A DNA stretch of 40,138 nucleotides from Flavobacteriaceae bacterium (GTDB taxonomy: Bacteria > Bacteroidota > Bacteroidia > Flavobacteriales > Flavobacteriaceae), in contig JANTFO010000009.1 in assembly GCA_024763365.1 (NCBI GenBank), positions 1 to 40,138 on the forward strand, written 5' to 3'. A program made the translations under genes and the position numbers. The notes below the pieces were generated by a model. That model made no database searches. It was given only the letters and a program-made list of their open reading frames with translations, and was not told where the DNA came from. Shown in pieces: positions 38,454 through 40,138 of this stretch (the first letter of the stretch is position 1; each line of letters starts with the position of its first letter).

Positions 38454-40138
38454 ATGCAATACAAACTGCTAAATCATATTAACAGTGTAACCGACTTACG
38501 AAAACTAAACCCTGTGGACTTTCCACAATTAGCAGTTGAATTGCGAGACTACATTATTGATGTGGTCTCGACAAAAAAAGGGCATCTCGGTGCTGGATTG
38601 GGTGTTGTCGAATTAAGCATAGCACTACACTATATTTTTGATACTCCGGAGGATCTTCTCGTATGGGATGTTGGGCATCAAGCATATCCCCACAAAATTT
38701 TAACCAGCCGAAAAAAAGCTTTTTTAACTAATCGACAATATGGCGGTATTGCCGGTTTCCCAAGTAGAGAAGAAAGTGAATTCGATGCTTTTGGTACCGG
38801 ACATTCTTCAACAGCCATCTCTGCTGTGCTTGGAATGGCGTATGCCTCCAAAATTAAAGGTGAAAATAGAAAACATATCGCCGTTGTGGGTGATGCCAGT
38901 ATCGCTTCAGGTATGGCTTTTGAGGCACTGAATCATGCCGGCGTTTCGAATACAAATATTTTAGTTATTCTAAATGACAACCAAATGGGTATTGACCCAC
39001 ATGTAGGAGCCTTAAAAAAATACCTGACTTCAATTAAATCAAAAGATAAATCCGGGCAAAAAAATATTTTTGAAGCCCTAAATTTTAAATATTTCGGGCC
39101 AGTAGATGGGCATGATTTTGAAGCTTTACTACCTAAATTGATTAAATTAAAAAACACAAAGGGGCCTAAACTACTCCATGTTATTACAACAAAAGGCAAA
39201 GGCCTTCCTCAAGCCGAACGTGACCAGATCACCTATCATGCTCCGGGAATTTTTGATAAAAAAACAGGACTCATAAAAGTTGCCTACAACAAAGAGCTAC
39301 CTCCCAAATATCAGGATGTCTTTGGACTAACATTATTGGATCTGGCCAAGAAAAATGAAAAAATTATCGGAATTACGGCAGCTATGCCTACAGGTACCTC
39401 CTTAAAATATATGCTAGAAGCCTTACCCGATCGCGCATTTGACGTAGGTATTGCCGAACAACATGCTGTTACCTTTGCCGGAGGCTGGGCTACCCAAGGT
39501 TATTTACCTTATGTAGCCATCTATTCCACTTTTCTACAACGCGCTTATGATCAGGTGATTCATGACATCGCCTTACAAAACTTACCGGTAGTATTCTGCA
39601 TTGACCGCGCAGGATTGGTTGGTAATGACGGGGCTACCCACCACGGCGTTTTTGATATTGCCTTTTTAAATGCCATCCCTAATATGATCGTGGCTGCACC
39701 CCGTGATGAGATCTATTTACGTAATTTACTTTACACCGCACAAAAAGTTAACCAGCCTATAGCCATTCGTTACCCTCGTGGCAGGGGCATTCATATAGAT
39801 TGGGAAAAGGATTATAAAGCTGTCCCCATTGGTAAAGGAATACAACTTTCCCACGGAAAAGATATCGCCATATTAAGTGTGGGGCCATTTGGCAATTCCA
39901 TTCAAAACATCCTCCAAAAACATCAAGACTGGGAAGTAGCCCACTACGATATGCTTTTTGTAAAACCTTTAGATAAAGAGCTTTTAAATGAAATTGCCCA
40001 AAATCACAAAACAATCATCACTCTTGAGGATGGTGTTTTAAAAGGTGGTTTTGGCCAGGCTGTAACAAGTTGCTTTGAAAAAATAGATGCTAAAATAAAA
40101 GTTCATAATCTGGGGATTCCCGACCGATTTATCACCCA
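38454..40138 (+). CDS. dxs: 1-deoxy-D-xylulose-5-phosphate synthase, partial at the window end
   Basis: Dxs makes DXP from pyruvate and glyceraldehyde 3-phosphate, the first step of the non-mevalonate isoprenoid pathway. The reading frame starts at the ATG at 38454 (MQYKLLNHINSVTDLRKLNP) and stays open to the end of the window, so 561 residues are visible without a stop. Landmarks include KKGHLGAGLGVVELSIALHY, VWDVGHQAYPHKILTSRK, FGTGHSSTAISAVLGMAYA, VVGDASIASGMAFEALNHAG and LNDNQMGIDPHVGAL, then DVGIAEQHAVTFAGG, the pyruvate-site region YSTFLQRAYDQVIHDIALQ and DRAGLVGNDGATHHGVFD. The thiamine motif reads GDA where most enzymes have GDG; I believe this is common in Bacteroidota Dxs. The normal length of 580-640 suggests the end is near. 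Confidence 0.95.
   Translation, partial: MQYKLLNHINSVTDLRKLNPVDFPQLAVELRDYIIDVVSTKKGHLGAGLGVVELSIALHYIFDTPEDLLVWDVGHQAYPHKILTSRKKAFLTNRQYGGIAGFPSREESEFDAFGTGHSSTAISAVLGMAYASKIKGENRKHIAVVGDASIASGMAFEALNHAGVSNTNILVILNDNQMGIDPHVGALKKYLTSIKSKDKSGQKNIFEALNFKYFGPVDGHDFEALLPKLIKLKNTKGPKLLHVITTKGKGLPQAERDQITYHAPGIFDKKTGLIKVAYNKELPPKYQDVFGLTLLDLAKKNEKIIGITAAMPTGTSLKYMLEALPDRAFDVGIAEQHAVTFAGGWATQGYLPYVAIYSTFLQRAYDQVIHDIALQNLPVVFCIDRAGLVGNDGATHHGVFDIAFLNAIPNMIVAAPRDEIYLRNLLYTAQKVNQPIAIRYPRGRGIHIDWEKDYKAVPIGKGIQLSHGKDIAILSVGPFGNSIQNILQKHQDWEVAHYDMLFVKPLDKELLNEIAQNHKTIITLEDGVLKGGFGQAVTSCFEKIDAKIKVHNLGIPDRFIT

Noticed and set aside
38881-38940. GDA in place of GDG in the thiamine diphosphate motif of Dxs as a sign of an inactive enzyme
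   Set aside because: The rest of the motif (NHAG, LNDN) is intact and, as I recall, this variant is common in Bacteroidota Dxs.
1-40138. tRNA, rRNA, CRISPR, prophage, toxin-antitoxin or secondary-metabolite clusters
   Set aside because: No cloverleaf-type sequence, repeat-spacer array, integrase, capsid or recognisable toxin gene is seen on either strand by eye.

Overview
The window reads as a chromosomal segment of a low-GC Bacteroidota, most likely a member of the Flavobacteriia. Three things point there. Many genes are preceded by the Bacteroidota -7 promoter element TAnnTTTG and lack a clear Shine-Dalgarno sequence. Several genes belong to families found almost only in this phylum (IPExxxVDY, DUF3127, DUF4293, DUF3078, 2-Cys Rieske-like lipoprotein). 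An Alternative Complex III operon is present. I see no phage, plasmid, CRISPR, rRNA or tRNA features; the only mobile-looking DNA is one ~162-bp MITE-like inverted repeat.

Layout. 1-2.2 kb: a Crp/Fnr regulator (+), a convergent Rieske-like lipoprotein (-), then greA and a HIT hydrolase (+). 2.2-6.0 kb, minus strand: tkt, rpe and a sensor histidine kinase. 6.1-6.3 kb: the MITE-like element. 6.3-9.2 kb, plus strand: DUF3127 OB-fold protein, aat, MazG-like, small membrane protein, aroA. 9.2-10.9 kb: DUF454 protein (-) and queA (+). 10.98-13.8 kb, minus strand: rplM-rpsI, then rpsB-tsf. 13.9-15.1 kb, minus strand: BON-LysM protein and purN. 15.2-19.5 kb, plus strand: acpP, fabF, rnc, IPExxxVDY protein, pyk. 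19.6-21.7 kb, minus strand: glnS and a DUF1801 protein.

21.8-30.1 kb, minus strand: the actABCDEF operon for the quinol:cytochrome c oxidoreductase Alternative Complex III, ending in a terminator with no cytochrome oxidase genes behind it. 30.3-32.9 kb: a SPOR-like secreted protein (+) convergent with a minus-strand operon of a sulfide:quinone oxidoreductase-like flavoprotein, a short 74-aa gene, a heavy-metal-associated (HMA) protein and a DUF2892 membrane protein. 33.1-35.1 kb: DUF4293 (+), DUF3078 outer-membrane protein (-), SufT-like protein (-). 35.2-40.1 kb, plus strand: deoxynucleoside kinase, HU, a 30-aa very basic ribosomal-type protein, RNase G/E, and dxs, which runs off the window end.

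How the parts fit. Most genes are core metabolism, translation and cell envelope. The two respiratory units can be joined on paper: the SQR-like flavoprotein would reduce the quinone pool with electrons from sulfide or a related sulfane donor, and Alternative Complex III would oxidise quinol and pass electrons to cytochrome c. The most distinctive signals are small or regulatory: the 74-aa gene in the SQR operon, terminator-like hairpins in the SQR and greA leaders, paired hairpins ahead of RNase G, a 13-bp inverted repeat between sufT and the deoxynucleoside kinase gene, the MITE-like element that appears to supply the -33 box of the DUF3127 promoter, and a DUF3127 protein whose tail resembles the SSB acidic tip.
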